From contig JAMWFC010000037.1 of the NCBI GenBank assembly GCA_027475525.1, forward strand, positions 315,419 to 379,418: 64,000 nt of DNA. The letters run 5' to 3'. The notes beneath the pieces were generated by a model. It was not told where the DNA came from. It made no database searches and saw only the letters and a list, made by a program, of their open reading frames with translations. Of this stretch, positions 10,985-23,500 are shown piece after piece. The DNA comes from Macrolepiota albuminosa. Lineage: Eukaryota; Basidiomycota; Agaricomycetes; Agaricales; Agaricaceae. Both the position numbers and the translations under genes were made by a program. The stretch's first letter is position 1; every line of letters begins with the position of its first letter.

Positions 10985-13325
10985 TTGCATGACGGACTCA
11001 GCTGTGACCGTCTATCCCACCGTCACCACAATCATTGCTGCTGCCGCCGCCAACTATACTGGCGCCGCTGCGTATGACCCCGCCGTCCTCACCCCGCCTG
11101 TTGTACCCAGCGGTCTCGTCAAACAATTCAACTCCAGAGCAGTGCCAAACTCGACCCTGAAATGGATTGTTCACTGGTCTCTCCATAGAAATGTCCGTGG
11201 TCAATCAAATCTGTGAGTATGGTTCTACAATTTTTGTACGAGGCTCACAAACCTCTTTAACTTCAGTGGGTACAAACTCGTCGGTCAACTTGTACTAATA
11301 TCCTTCCCAACTTACGATTGTAATTAGTACCCTCCTTCAGTTTCCCTTCCTCAATCTCATGGCAAACCTCCAAGAACGCTCAGCACGGGTCAATATACGT
11401 GTAGGTGGTAACACCCAGCAGACGGCTCGCATGGTCGACAGCAGAACATTACTGGTGCTTCAAATCATGTACGTCCTTCATTCAATCTTACATTACCAGC
11501 ATCGTGCTGATATGGCTTTTATTCAGACATAAACACCGCCACTCATATATACTACCGAACACCTTTACATGATGCACTCATGTCAATGTTCATTGGTTCT
11601 GAGCTGAATTGGTCGACCTGTCATTCAACGATAAAAATGTGTCCCTTTCCTTTCCAGGACACCGCTACGAGGCTCGCCATCGCAGACAAGGGTTACCAAA
11701 ATCCTCGGTGATCACCTAATGGGCATCACGAACTCGATCTTGTACCAACGTCATCAGCATTTCACTATTGTGAGTTTGTTCGTGGTCTCGAAAGGATTGG
11801 TTGGCTAACATGATACATTTAACAGTACGGACCTTCCAACTACTTTCAAGGCTTTCGGTACTTATGTTCTTGCAGACATGGCGATCGCTAACCTTCCTGG
11901 GTAAGATCTGCTCGTCGGGTCCAATCCTGGACGACTGAACAAGTATGGGACACTGGCTTCGTATCGACCTACAGCCAAAATTTAGCATTACTCTCTGTCG
12001 AAAAGTACGTTTCTCCAGTCTTTCCTCCATTCTTCTCACCCTTACCTGCCCCAAAAGCTACCCAACAGACAACTGCGCTGCGTAATTCAACATGGGCGGA
12101 ACAATTCAGGTTCCCCAAGAAATCTTCCCCAACTTCCTCAGCCATACTGCGCAGTACTCCGGCCACAGCATCATCCAAAAGTTCCTCAACTCTACGAACT
12201 TTGCGATGCAGAACGGGAAGCGGCTGTATATATGATGGAGACCAACACGGGTTCGTGTGGTGGGTTCCCGGGGATCAGCGATGCGTTGGGGTCAGCATTA
12301 TGGGGTCTGGATTATGCGTTCCAGATGGCCTTTAATAACTTTGCGGGTGCGATGATACATGTTGGCGGGCAGAATGTGTTTTACAATGTACGTTTTGCCT
12401 TTCGTCATCTAGTCCACTGGCAATTATTAATTCATGGTGATCTATAGCCGTTTACCCCGCCTCCAACTAACCAGTCGACATTCCATCAATGGACCGTTGG
12501 ACCAACGTACTACGGTGCCCTCGTAGCCGCCGAGTCTCTCGGTCCCTCCAACAACGCACAGGTCCTCGATCTCGGCGCAAACGGCGCGAACGACTTCACG
12601 CGCTACTATGGGTTCTATGAGAACGGAGCACCCGTGCGTGTGGGGTGCATCAATTACGTTTACGGACTCCTCGGGCGCGAATGATCTGAGCGTACAGATT
12701 GCGGTTGGGGGATCAGGCATTCAGCAGCCAAATCAGAGTCCACCGAGTGTCAAAGTCAAGTGCGTAGTACTTCTTTATGCATATCTGGACTGGTTGATGC
12801 TGATTCTCGTTGGATAGATACCTCCTTGCGAGCTCCGTCTCCCAGAAGGGCAACTTCACACGGGCCGGCCAAGTACGTCGTCACTTTCTCTCCTTTTCTC
12901 GCCGCCCACTGATCGGGTTTACAATTACAGACATTCGGTGACAACTTTGCCTCATACGGGCGGCCTTCGGCGACATCAACATCACCACCATCGCCTACGA
13001 CGGCAACACCAACCTCTGCACGGTCCCCGTGCCCGCGCCGTCATACGCGCTTATATACCTCACCGACAGCGCGCTGGACGAGCCAGGTGGCGCGGCGACG
13101 CAGACGTTCGCGATGACTGTGCATACGCGCTTCAGGAACACCGCGACGGTCGACCAGGCTGTGCTGGCGACGTCGAATGGCGGGTATGGGAAGAAGGTGG
13201 GCAGCACGAGTGCCGGGAGTAGTAGTGCGGCGGTTAGTGGGAGGACGAGTAAGGCTCCTGGGCCGGTGTCGGTGCTGGCGCTTTTGGCGGGGTTGGGGGT
13301 GTTGCAAAGGGTATTGAGGAGGTAA
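10985..13325 (+). pseudogene. GH79-like beta-glycosidase, copy 1
   Basis: Exons of a GH79 C-terminal-beta-domain family protein are recognisable in several frames. Exon 1 reads SAVTVYPTVTTII and ends at a GTGAGT donor at 11213, after a frameshift that moves the frame into FTGLSIEMSVVNQ. Later pieces are FLNLMANLQERSARVNIRVGG, MMETNTGSCGGFPG (with the nucleophile Glu), FTPPPTNQSTFHQWTVGPTYY and a C-terminal GPI-like hydrophobic tail (SVLALLAGLGVLQRVLRR). The signal peptide is missing and the acid/base motif normally GNEPDLY is degraded to HHELDL. Copy 2 (39645-41751) shares this lesion. Functional members hydrolyse beta-glucuronide-type sugars outside the cell. Confidence 0.8.
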
Positions 13326-13703
13326 TGAGGGTTTGCATATATTTTTTTTTAATTGTTAGAAAGCGTTGCATTGGAGTGCATAGGAGTGAGCTTGTTTTTT
13401 CTTTTCTTTTTTATTTCATGTATTACAGATGTTGGTGGCACCAACTAACTGCTTAGAATCTGTCGCTACAGGTCTGAATTGTGTTGTGTTTTATTATATA
13501 CCTACTTTATACTGTGGACAGTAGCCAAGTAGTTTATAGAGCATAAATACTGTGAAAGATTACTTTGTTCTGACCCTCGTATCTTGGTTCGACTAGTATT
13601 ATACGCAAAACACACCCAAGAATTTCGCCAGGAGAAGGTAGAAAGAAGCACAGCAACACACTAAACTTGATGACACACATTACAAGAAGCATGATCCAGG
13701 ATT
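13326..13703. other. GH79 3' flank without a gene
   Basis: T-rich sequence with no credible ORF, matched by 41752-42130 in the second copy. It ends at ccagga, where the LINE fragment begins. Confidence 0.6.
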
Positions 13704-15846
13704 TGAAGATATGCTACAATGTTACAATTATGCTATCTACCTCCGCTAATTTATAGCTAAGTACGTATTATCCAATACGCCTCGGTAGACCTAATAAGCA
13801 GTGAAGAAAATGACTAGCTACGAAATATGTAAAGGGTAACGGGGCAGCATCAAAACCCCTGCGGGGAAAGCTTTCCACCGCTACAAAGAAATACACAGCG
13901 TTGAGCAAGAAACTAATAATGGGGAGAACTAATTATAAGTAGAGGTAGGTGATCATATCTTTTGCGGCCATGCGTTGTACCTGGCCCCATATGCGGCCTG
14001 CCAAACGAATGGCAGAGAGATGCCATATAGAAGCGAGGTGGCTGGCATGTCTTCTGATATCCAAAGAGTGTGTATCTGCCGTAAGTAACTTCAACACCTT
14101 GGGCACCCTTCCTAGATAGTAAGCTGAGTAGTGCAGAGGCCAGATCGAGATATCGTCAACATAAAGAGACTTAGCTGCATGTGCAATCCTTGTCATGTCC
14201 ACGTGGTTCAGCAGCTTTTTATCTACCATCTCCCTACATTTATTCGATGTGACGCGCTCCAGTTCCCCTGAGGCCTCCCAACGTATCTCAGCGAAGCGAG
14301 GGCATTGAACGGAGATGTGGTGCTCATCCTCAACATCGTTCAAGCATCCAAATCGACAAAGATTCGAGTCCGACTTCCCTCTCCTGGCCAGCGCGGGCAT
14401 ATAACTGGACTACAGATGAGTAGCACGAGGTCGCCCGAAGATATGGGAAGTCAGGAGGTATTCCCACGTCGTATACCGACCTACACAGCTGAAGGCCCGA
14501 TTTGAGCTCCAATTCGCGTGCTGTGCACCTTGCGTACATTCGGTCAATGTAATTGCGAACATTGCATTCGATCCATCCGTCCGTAGGCTTAAACAAGGTA
14601 AAATTATCCATGCAAAAGGTTGGGATCGGGGCAAAAGGAGTGTCAGGATCGGTTTGGGCGTGTACTGCATAACGGTCCGCGGAGTTATTTAGCGCAGATG
14701 GGAGAGAGTCTCCATTAGAGTGGCCTCTAGTATACATCACCGTAGTCAATCCATTGCCCAATAGGTCAAGTAACCAGCGGTAGTACGAGCGGCCATTAAT
14801 GTGGCGTATCTTCGAATCAATGCTTGTGGTGGTGCGACTGTCATCGATTAGTCTAACCGAGTTGAGATGGTCCGTGTGGATCATGCCATCTGAGGATATG
14901 ATTAGCCCGACAATAAGGCCCATGAGCTCACTGTGGAGTATCGACAAATTGCGACCACGTAACCTCAAGGCAATAGTAGTAGACCCAGTCACTGCCGCGG
15001 TTACTGACTTATCATCCAACAGGCCAGCAGACGAGGGAATCATGGATCCATCAGAACCCCACTGTCCCGAGTTAAGCGCCATTTCCGTAGGGGGAAGTTT
15101 ACTGGTGGTCGAGAGGGCCTGTATGCGCGATTCGGCTGCCTGACGTCTCTGTGGTCTAGTTAGTAAGAGCTCCGCTTGACCTGCATATAGCATTCCGATG
15201 TGTACGTTCGCGAGAGTCTGGCTCATCAAATCCCAATTTCTTCTTTGGGCCTCAGACCATCTGCCAACGGGTAAAGGAATGACAGAAAAGGTGAGCAGGC
15301 CCTCACGATTGACCATCCAGGTGCCAACATCCTTCAGCTGCCTAACCCCTATGGAACGAAGCGAACGCAGAGAGTGTCCTGTGACTGGGTTCTCCGAGCT
15401 TAGTGACTTAGTTAAGGTTAAGGCATGGAATAGGGAGCAATTGCCCGCAAGCAGGTGACTTGAGTCCGTTTGTCTCAAAGATAAGCCGAGCTTTGCCAAA
15501 TGTTCCTGGGCAATCACCCACGATGACGGTATGGAACCTAAGTGACGTGAGAACGTGCGATTGAGACCACGGCCGTCAAGGGGGTAGCAACAACTGTTGA
15601 TATGACACGACCAGTCTGCAAGAGTAATGTTAGCCATCGAACGATACGCCGGGATATGATGATTTAAGTCTCGCACGAGCCCGTCTACCGTAATCCCAGC
15701 GTTGATCCTTGCAATAGAAGGGAAATCAAATCCTCCTAGTTCCAAGGGCAACGTTAAGATTGACGATGATGGACAAAAAGGGAAGCCCATTAGCTCATGA
15801 ATCCTATGCGCTATACATTGATCTACGCTAAAGAATGGCTAAGTGC
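13704..15846 (-). mobile_element. 5'-truncated LINE fragment inserted in copy 1 only
   Basis: The second copy reads straight through at 42134-42140 (ccaggaagaagg), giving the empty site. Here the same bases are split by about 2.1 kb of minus-strand LINE 3' sequence. No poly-A tract or clear target-site duplication was seen, so the insertion mechanism is uncertain. Confidence 0.8.
13933..15790 (-). pseudogene. LINE RT C-terminus, RNase H and zinc knuckle
   Basis: The larger frame (14330-15790) begins in the RT thumb region (LTLPLELGGFDFPSIARIN) and includes an RNase H core: WGSDGSMIPSSAG, then SILHSELMGLIVGL, then YTRGHSNGDSLPSALNNSAD. These hold the D, E and D/H catalytic positions. The frame then shifts near 14400 into 13933-14400, which holds a CRFGCLNDVEDEHHISVQCP knuckle typical of LINE C-termini. 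RT catalytic blocks and ORF1 are absent. This family differs from the LINE at 4.4-10.9 kb. Confidence 0.8.
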
Positions 15847-15926
15847 AGAAGGATTCGTGGATGCACCAAGCAGCCCATCATTACACTGGACATGAAAACG
15901 GTTTGCAAGAGCATCCATGGGATCGC

Positions 15927-16232
15927 TCAACTCCTGATACTCCTTGTCCCACAACAGGAACGAGATTTCGTTGATTCGGACGCAATCGATGCCAACGCCG
16001 CGACGAGTCCTATGCAAGTCTGCGCAGCAACACCGCAAACAGCAGCATCCTGGTCTTCGCGAGGACCCAAAAGCACCGTCGTCGTCATATAAGCCTTAAA
16101 AGCCGCGCTTGCATTCAGCAGATTTGCAGCGACAGTCTTCAGGTTTCCCTCTAGCTCCGGCACAATTGGCTTTGCAAAGCGCCTGATCCCCAGACTAAGA
16201 TCGAACGGGCAAATCCACAGAACGGACGGCAC
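15927..16232 (-). pseudogene. Conserved gene remnant of unknown function, copy 1
   Basis: The minus-strand frame reads VLWICPFDLSLGIRRFAKPI, then VPELEGNLKTVAANLLNAS and AFKAYMTTTVLLGP. The counterpart near 42300-42480 keeps the same frame and differs here by a 3-base in-frame indel (NASAA versus NASAGS), which suggests this was once coding. I do not recognise the family. It lies divergently upstream of the NLR, about 0.55 kb from its start codon. Confidence 0.35.
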
Positions 16233-16781
16233 ACTTTGGCTTCACGCTTCACGTTGTCTATTCCCATCGCGATGAGAACTGTCGTCCAAGGCGAGAAACG
16301 AGGATTATTGTGTGCGAGGAGGACTGATAATATAGCTCTTCATGCTTCTCTTTCGCAAGAGCGGTCATGGGATGGGGAGGCAGAGATACTGGGCGAAGGG
16401 ACGAGATGTGCAAGCTTTGTATATAGTACGATACGATGGTCTGGCTCAGTGGTATTTCCGGTCACGACGAGCTCGCGACTGCATGAGAAGAGAACTCCGA
16501 GGTGAGTGTTGAATAGTTATGACGCCGACGCGGGTCGAGGATTTGCTGGTTTGGCGCTGTTAATAGTCTGCATAAGGATACGGCAGGATAGAGCAAGGAC
16601 GGTTGGTCAATTTGTATGTCCTAGCATGGGTACGATTTACAGAATAGGCATTAGGATGACAAGGGGTCAAGGCGTGAGAGTCTAAGTAGTAAGATCGATT
16701 CCAAACTTCAGCTGTAAGGCTGATTTCTCACACCCATATCTTCAAGTGCACGTAAGTCATTGCCAGAATTCAATTTGCACC
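16233..16781. other. Upstream region of the NLR gene, copy 1
   Basis: No supported gene. The sequence is conserved in copy 2 (about 42490-43051) and presumably includes the NLR promoter. I see no clear TATA box; the start context is caccATGC. Confidence 0.5.
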
Positions 16782-19700
16782 ATGCAGAGTACAGGTCTTT
16801 CGAATCATCGTGGACTGAGGCTTCTCTCCCTCGGTAGGCTGGCTTTTGACATTATACTTTTCATTGGGTCTGACACTCTACCACAGATGACGGGGGTATC
16901 CGTGGCCTCTCCGAGCTTCTGATCATACAAGAGTTTATGAACAGGATTAAGTTCATCAACAAAGCTGCCGTAGTACCTAAACCTTGCCAGTATTTTGATA
17001 TGATTGGTGGTGTCGGAACGGGAGGGTATGTGCCATACGAGACTCTTGAGTATTTTTTTCAGGTTTCATCTTCCAGACTTATTGCATTGATGCTCGGACG
17101 TCTCGAGATGCCAATTGATCGGGCCATTGAGGAATATGTTCGCTTTTCTTCTAGTGTCTTCTCAGCTAAGCAGTGGCGAAAAAGCAAAGAAAAGTTCAAA
17201 GCCACGGTCTTTAAGACTAAGATGGAGGCGATGATTAAATGTTCTGGAATTTCACCAAATTCTCTACTGCAAGATGTTGATTCACAAATTTGTAAAAGGT
17301 TTGTGTATCGCTTTTGTAGCTGGTCAGAAAATAACATGTAGATCTCTAGTTTTGTTGTGGCACTTCCATCTGCTCATATGACACCACGACTTTTTCGCTC
17401 ATATACAGTGGGTGCAAATCAGGGCTATAACTGCACCATTGTAGAAGCTGCACGTGCAACTACTGCTACTCCAGGGCTTTTTAAGCCTGTGTTGATTATT
17501 GATGGGAGTATTCAAGAATCTTTTATTGGTGGTAACTTGGGATATAATAATCCCAGCAAACTTGTTCTTGAAGAAGCAGAATTTGTGTTTGGTCATTCTG
17601 CACAAGTGGCTTGCCTTGTTAGTATAGGTGCAGGAAAAGTTGATCCTATTTCTTTTCAGCATTTTAAATATTCAAGTATGAAGCATACTTTGAATGTTGT
17701 CAGAAATATTGCAATTGATAGTGAAAGAGTTGCTGAAGAGTTGATGAGCCAATACAAGCACATTTCTAATGTGTTTTTTAGGCTAAATGTTGATCAAGGT
17801 CTGCAAAACTTTCTTTTGGATAGTTGGAAAAAGTTGTCAGAAATTAAAACACATACTTGGTCTTATTTGCAACAGATTACTGTTGCACATCAAGTTGGTG
17901 GCATAGTACAGGCTTTAAATGCTAGTCCTTGTAAAATTTGTGTAGGAGACTTTAGAGGCTCTTTGCTGCCTAAACATCTTCCAAACACTTTTATAAAAAA
18001 TATCTATCAGATTCATAGTCCTACTCCAGTCTTTATAGGAAGAAAAGATATATTGGAAAAATTGAATAAATATTTTGCTACAAATTCCACTTCTCATATG
18101 CAGAAGAGATATGTTTTGCATGGTTTAGGTGGAGCTGGAAAGACACAAATTGTTTTGCAATTTTTGAAAATGTATAAATCAAGGTAAGTTTAATATAAAT
18201 CTTATTATAAAATGTTCTCAATAAATAATTTAGATTTTCCTTTATATATTTTATTGATGCAAGCTCAAAAATGCTTATAGAAGAATTTTTCAAGTTTATT
18301 GCTAGTCAAATAACAACTTCTGAGCCTAGTTTAAATGCTGGTTTAGAATTGTTTTGCTATGATCAGAAAGAGTGGCTATTGATTTTTGACAATGCAGATG
18401 ATTTAGAACTTGATCTTCAGCCTTTTTTTCCACCATGCCAACATGGAAACATTATTATTACTACGAGAAATAAGGAATGTGCATTGCATGCATTTCAATA
18501 CAATGATAAAATTGAGAATTTATCTGAAGAAGATTCAATTGCTCTTTTTCATAAAATCTGTAGCAGATCAGAGTTTTCATATGCAGAAGCAAAAGATCTA
18601 GTTAAAGAACTTGGATTTTTTCCTTTAGCTATTGTACAAGCTGGTTGCTATTTGTTGCAAGAACCATGGTTAGGATTTGCCCAATATATTGACAAATATA
18701 AATTAAATAAAAAAAAATATCTAGAACAAAATACAAAACAACATATTGATAGTTATTCACAGTCACTTTATTCTACATGGAAAATTAGCTATGACAAGCT
18801 TTCCACATCTGCAAAGACATTACTCAACTTTTGGAGTATTTGTCATTATGACAAAATACCTATTGACCTCTTGCAAAGAGCATGGAATATCGTAAAAGCA
18901 CAAAAAGATAATCAGGTTTTACAGCTTCAACATATTTTGACATTATTTCTTGATGATGAAAAGCAATGGAATGACAAGCTGATAGATGAAACAATTCATT
19001 TGTTAACATCATATTCATTAGTTGAAAGAATTGGAGAAAATCTGATAACAATGCATCCTTTAGTTCAAGAATGTTGTCATGAATTTTTAACAAATGAAGA
19101 AAAGAAGAAATTGTATGGCTGGATATCACAAATATATCAGTGTTTGGGACAAGAAGATTTTGATTATAATGATGTTCAATTGTTGTTACCTCATGTGAGA
19201 AAATTGCAAAAAAACACATCAATAGGATTGGAAGTTTTGAAGGTAGTCACAAGGTTACTATATACAGCAACTCTATGGATTGATGCAATTAATCAAATAG
19301 AAAAAGTAATAACTGCTATTGAAAAAACAGAAGATAAAAATCTTGATAAATGGAAAAATATGTTAGGATATGCATTGCAAAAGCTAGAAAGATTTCAAGA
19401 GGCTGAAGAAATACAGAGACAAGTTTTAGCTACTCAGCAAGTAAAATTAGGAAACAATCATTCTAATACTCTTACTAGCATGAATAATCTTGCACTTACT
19501 CTAAAAACAGCTAGAAAGCTTCAAGAGGCTGAAGATATACAGAGACAAGTCTTAGCTACTCAGCAAGAAAAAGAAGAAAACAATCATCCTAATACTCTTA
19601 CTACCATGAATAATCTTGCACTTACTTTAGAAACAGCTGGAAAGCTTCAAGAAGCTGAAGATATTCAGAGAAAAGTCTTAGCTATTCGGCAAGCAAAATT

Positions 19701-20601
19701 AAAAAACAATCATCCTAACACTCTGACTAGTATGAATAATCTTGCACTTACTCTAAAAACAGCTAGAAAGCTTCAAGAGGCTGAAGATATACAGAGAAAA
19801 GTCTTAGCTATTCGGCAAGCAGAATTAGGAAATAATCATCCTAATACTCTTACTACTATGAATAATCTTGCACTTACTTTAAAAACAGCTGAAAAGCTTC
19901 AAGAGGCTGAAGATATACAAAGACAAGTCTTAGTTATTTGGCAAGCAGAATTAGGAAACAATCATCCTAACACTCTTACTGCTATGAATAATCTTGCACT
20001 TACTCTAAAAACAGCTGGAAAGCTTCAAGAGGCTGAAAATATACAGAGACAAGTTTTAGTTGCTGAGCAAACAGCATTAAAAAACAATCATCTTAGTACT
20101 TTTACTAGCATGAATAATCTTGCACTTACTCTAAAAACAGCTGGAAAGCTTCAAGAGGCTGAAAATATACAGAGACAAGTCTTAGCTACTTGGCAAGCAG
20201 AGTTAGGAAACAATCATCCCAATACTCTTACTACTATGAATAATCTTGCACTTACTCTGAAAACAGCTGGAAAGCTTCAAGAAGCTGAAGATATACAGAG
20301 ACAAGTCTTAGCTATTCAGCAAGCAAAAGGAGAAAACAATCATCCCAATACTTTTACTAGCATGAATAATCTTGCACTTACTCTAAAAACAGCTGGAAAG
20401 CTTCAAGAAGCTGAAGATATACAGAGACATGTCTTCACTATTCAGCAAGCAAAATTAGGAAACAATCATCCTAATACCCTTACTACTATGAATAATCTTG
20501 CACTTACTTTAAAAACAGCTGGAAAGCTTCAAGAGGCTGAAGAAATACAGAAACAAGTTTTAGTTGCTAAACAAATAGTAATTCTTCTAAAAAAAGGCTG
20601 A
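16782..20601 (+). CDS. Patatin / NB-ARC / TPR NOD-like receptor, intact copy
   Basis: Five exons (16782-16833, 16887-17025, 17077-17298, 17350-18183, 18234-20601) with GT..AG junctions sum to 3615 nt, giving 1204 aa. The order is patatin (residues ~18-330), NB-ARC (P-loop GLGGAGKTQ, Walker B WLLIFDNADD, IIITTRN, GFFPLAIVQAG), a winged-helix-like spacer, then nine 42-aa TPR repeats. This is a known fungal NLR architecture thought to act in non-self recognition and cell death. The patatin catalytic dyad is gone: GXSXG reads GVGTG (Ser to Gly) and the Asp-Gly motif reads FIGGNLGYNNP (Asp to Gly). It is much more AT-rich than its neighbours. Degenerate TPR sequence continues past the stop. Confidence 0.9.
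19429..20580 (+). repeat. Nine 126-bp TPR-coding tandem repeats, NLR copy 1
   Basis: The 42-codon unit has the consensus NNHPNTLTTMNNLALTLKTA followed by GKLQEAEDIQRQVLATQQ, of the kinesin-light-chain-like TPR type. Nine full units plus a preceding partial unit are present and highly alike at the DNA level, which favours repeat gain and loss by unequal crossing-over. Confidence 0.9.
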
Positions 20602-21790
20602 AGAGCTTCAAGAGACTGAAATAATACAGTAACAGATCTTGCCTACTTAGCAAGCAGTATCAGAAAACAATTGTTCTAATAATTTCTTTTTTATAAATCA
20701 TTTTTGAAAGTATTTTAAAGGGCTGTTAAAAGCTAAAAAAAAAAAATAACAAAACAATCAGATTTTTAGTATTTTATCAGTATTTATATATTTTCTTTAT
20801 AAATATATTATAGAAATATCATTATTTTGTTTTTATTCAATCACACATTCTATTATTATAGTAAAATAACTTTTTCAAAGCTTTTATCTTATTTGTATTT
20901 TCTGACTCTTTCTAGGGTAAGTTTTATGTACTGTACAGACACTTATATATTATTTCTATTGCACTAATGTGCTGTATCATGGCAGAGAAATACTTAGACT
21001 TGTTCTTTTTGGATTTTCCTCTGCTAAGTAATTAGTTATTCTCCTTATTGTATAGTAGCCTGTTTAATATACATACACAGTGGACACATGTTGTGGAGTT
21101 ATTTTTTTTTATTTTAAATTTTATCTTGCTTTTTGCTGCTGGCCTGAAATGCATATTAGCACACTAAGATGTCAAAAAATTCAGTATTTACAGCCGACAC
21201 TACTATCTTGAACTTAATATTAATGTCCTACAGTGATGCCATGTGTGTCATTGACTGATGTTTTGCACTGTCATGCATATTCTGTTCCTAGTTCAACTTC
21301 TCACTCAAGACCAAGTATTTGATCTCATTAGGGGGTATGTAATGGAGTATCACACTTGTTACTAGTGTCAACAATGCTATCTGCATATAGTAGAGTATTA
21401 TGTAAGACAATATCTTGTATTCACTCTAATTCTAGTCAAATCTGATAAAGCAGTCTGATTTAGCACTATGTGATCCACACAAGATGTTCTAGCTTGTAAC
21501 CTATGATTACAATAGCCTCTAGAGGTTGCTCTTACAATTTCTATGTTTAGCTAGAGTGTGTTGGAGGCTGAGGTGCCCACAATGATGTAGCAGCATAGAA
21601 GAGGGCATTTCCAGGCAGACTTGTGTGGTCAGGATTTTGGATACATCAAAGGAGGTGCTTACAGTTACAGGTCCAGAGTTATTGACAGAGGTAGTATTTG
21701 ACTTTATACCAATAAACATGCAAACCAATTAGCACTAGGTGATGTGAGTGTACTCTTCATCTATCACATCTCTAAAAATCCTCCCTTAAC
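20602..21790. other. AT-rich region without a supported gene
   Basis: After degenerate TPR sequence (to ~20690) there is AT-rich DNA with no convincing ORF on either strand. The few short ORFs lack recognisable motifs. Confidence 0.6.
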
Positions 21791-21799
21791 TCCTGCTTC

Positions 21800-22732
21800 C
21801 TCATCTCTTTGACTAGGTTCTCCTGCAAGGAGTCTGGAGATAGCATACTAGGAGCATTCCTGGCTGCCAGAAGCTGCAGGAGCAGCTTCTCTTGCTCCTC
21901 CAAAGAAAAGTAGTGCACCTTAAGACTATGTGGGCAGTGGTGTGGAAAGTCACCCAGAGTCCCACAGCATCAGCAGGTAAGAGAGAGAACAGCATGCTGC
22001 CAGAAGGTGTACATCCATTGAAATCTCTAGAGGCAGTTCTGGGCTAGCAGAGCAGGCTGTCAGGGTAAAAGTTGTAGGTTTTGTGGCAGTAGGAGGCCAG
22101 AGAAGAGCAATAAAGGACCTAGAAGCCAGCACTGGTGCTGCAATACTCATACTTAAGCTCTATGAGCTGTCATTGTTTCTGGGCCTGCAGTACCAGGAGT
22201 GGACCTTGTCATCTGCTAGGCACCCTTCTGCAAGGCTGTTGAGGCACTTCATCAGGACTGAATAGAGCCCCTTCCAAAAGATGAGGCAAAGTTGGAGGCT
22301 GTCCAGGTACCTAGCCTGCTCTACCACCACATGGAAAGAGTTGATGTACTCATCCAGAGATTGCTTCTTCTGGCCATACCAGTCCTTGTCATAGAGGGCC
22401 AGCATGATGGTCTTTGCTGGGTCTCCAGAAAAAAACTCCTCTTGGAATTCCTGCTTGAATTTAGCCAAGTCCTAGAAACCAGTTATGCTACTCAGGCATT
22501 AGAAGACCCTTAGAGCATAGGTTGCTGCCCTTCTGGACTTCATGTAGGACAGGACCCATGCTATTTTCAATTTTTCAGAGAGGAAGTCATCTTTACAGAG
22601 TTGAATGTACATAGGTGATGCAGGATTGAAGGAAATGTTTTCTAGATGTGTAGTCACTATTGTTTGCATTGGAGAGTATAGAGTATGGAAGGTCGAATTT
22701 CTCACATACTTGAGGAGGGGGTTGCATAGCAC
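21800..22732 (-). pseudogene. Ty3-type gag remnant
   Basis: Two minus-strand pieces fit a Retrotrans_gag domain. 22499-22732 includes FLSEKLKIAWVLSYMKSRRA and ATYALRVF; 22160-22468 includes FKQEFQEEFFSGDPAKTIML and DEYINSFHVVVEQARYLD. Both are gag helices common in basidiomycete Ty3 elements. They are broken by at least one frameshift near 22490. No pol lies nearby, so this is an isolated relic. Confidence 0.7.
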
Positions 22733-22739
22733 AGTAGTG

Positions 22740-23138
22740 CTGTGTGAGTAAAGATGGCTGCAGAATGGTGATTGCAGCTGGAAGTAGGTGTTCTATGAGA
22801 GTGCAGAGTGAATTGGAGATGGTATCAGTTGTTTAGTGGAGGAGGATCAGTTTGGCACTATGCTGGGTAAGAGAGGCTTGAATAAGCTGCACCTGCATCT
22901 CTACGCAGAGTAGGCAAGTTCAAGCTTCATCTTGGGGGGATATAGCATCCAAGGAAGCTTCTAGATTGGCAGGCTGAGACATAGAGTGTGTAGGTGCTTA
23001 GATCTGGTAGAGGAGCATCAAACAGGTGCAGAATAGGATTTTAGCAGGTTGTGACCAGAGTTAAGAGATTTGTTCTGCTGTAAGGATGACTTTCAGAGGT
23101 TGCAGCTAATCACACAACTAGCAGAGAGAAATCTGAAG
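22740..23138. other. Stretch without a supported gene
   Basis: No recognisable coding sequence; it may be further decayed sequence flanking the gag relic. Confidence 0.4.
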
Positions 23139-23361
23139 TACACTGGCTTAAAAAACTGCCCCAATGTTTGGTCTTTTTGGAAAGATTCACATGGTGTGCA
23201 ACATTTACATAAGCAAAAAATCGTAGAAATTCACATGACATACGACTGCATCCTGGCTTCATAATGATATATAAATCATGTGATTTGGATAAGAACTTGC
23301 TGATTAATAAATTGAACAAAATATTCAATCATTGGGGCAGTTTTTTGACTCACTTTAATTT
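23139..23361. mobile_element. MITE-like hairpin with inverted termini
   Basis: The left end aaaaaactgccccaatg (about 23150-23166) is the reverse complement of cattggggcagtttttt (about 23331-23347). The match extends imperfectly outward to TA dinucleotides on both sides. An element of ~220 bp with such ends and no coding capacity fits a Tc1/mariner-derived MITE. A Tc1-like transposase remnant begins 140 bp away. Confidence 0.5.
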
Positions 23362-23500
23362 TCATATTTTCTCAATACTTTTCAGCAGTAGAAGATGGAA
23401 ACACCTTGTGAGAAGTATAAACAATGTCATGTGACCTTGTTTGTACTAATTTGACATGTTCAACTTTAATCAATCACCTTCTTGACACTCTACCACCATC

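Larger units (their letters stand above)
11216..20700 (+). repeat. Segmental duplication, copy 1 (GH79 plus NLR block)
   Basis: From GH79 intron 1 onward the order of sequences matches 39645-47790 almost base for base, apart from small indels, a LINE present only here (13704-15846), a longer TPR array in the other copy and two 77-bp duplications in the other copy. Both copies are on the plus strand, about 28 kb apart. Confidence 0.9.

Noticed and set aside
11716..12178. Minus-strand ORFs across the GH79 region (also 40160-40723)
   Set aside because: They lie opposite recognisable GH79 exons and are preserved in both copies only because the DNA is duplicated.
19429..20580. CRISPR-like or satellite array
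   Set aside because: The 126-bp period is 42 codons in frame with a TPR consensus; it is a coding repeat in a eukaryote.
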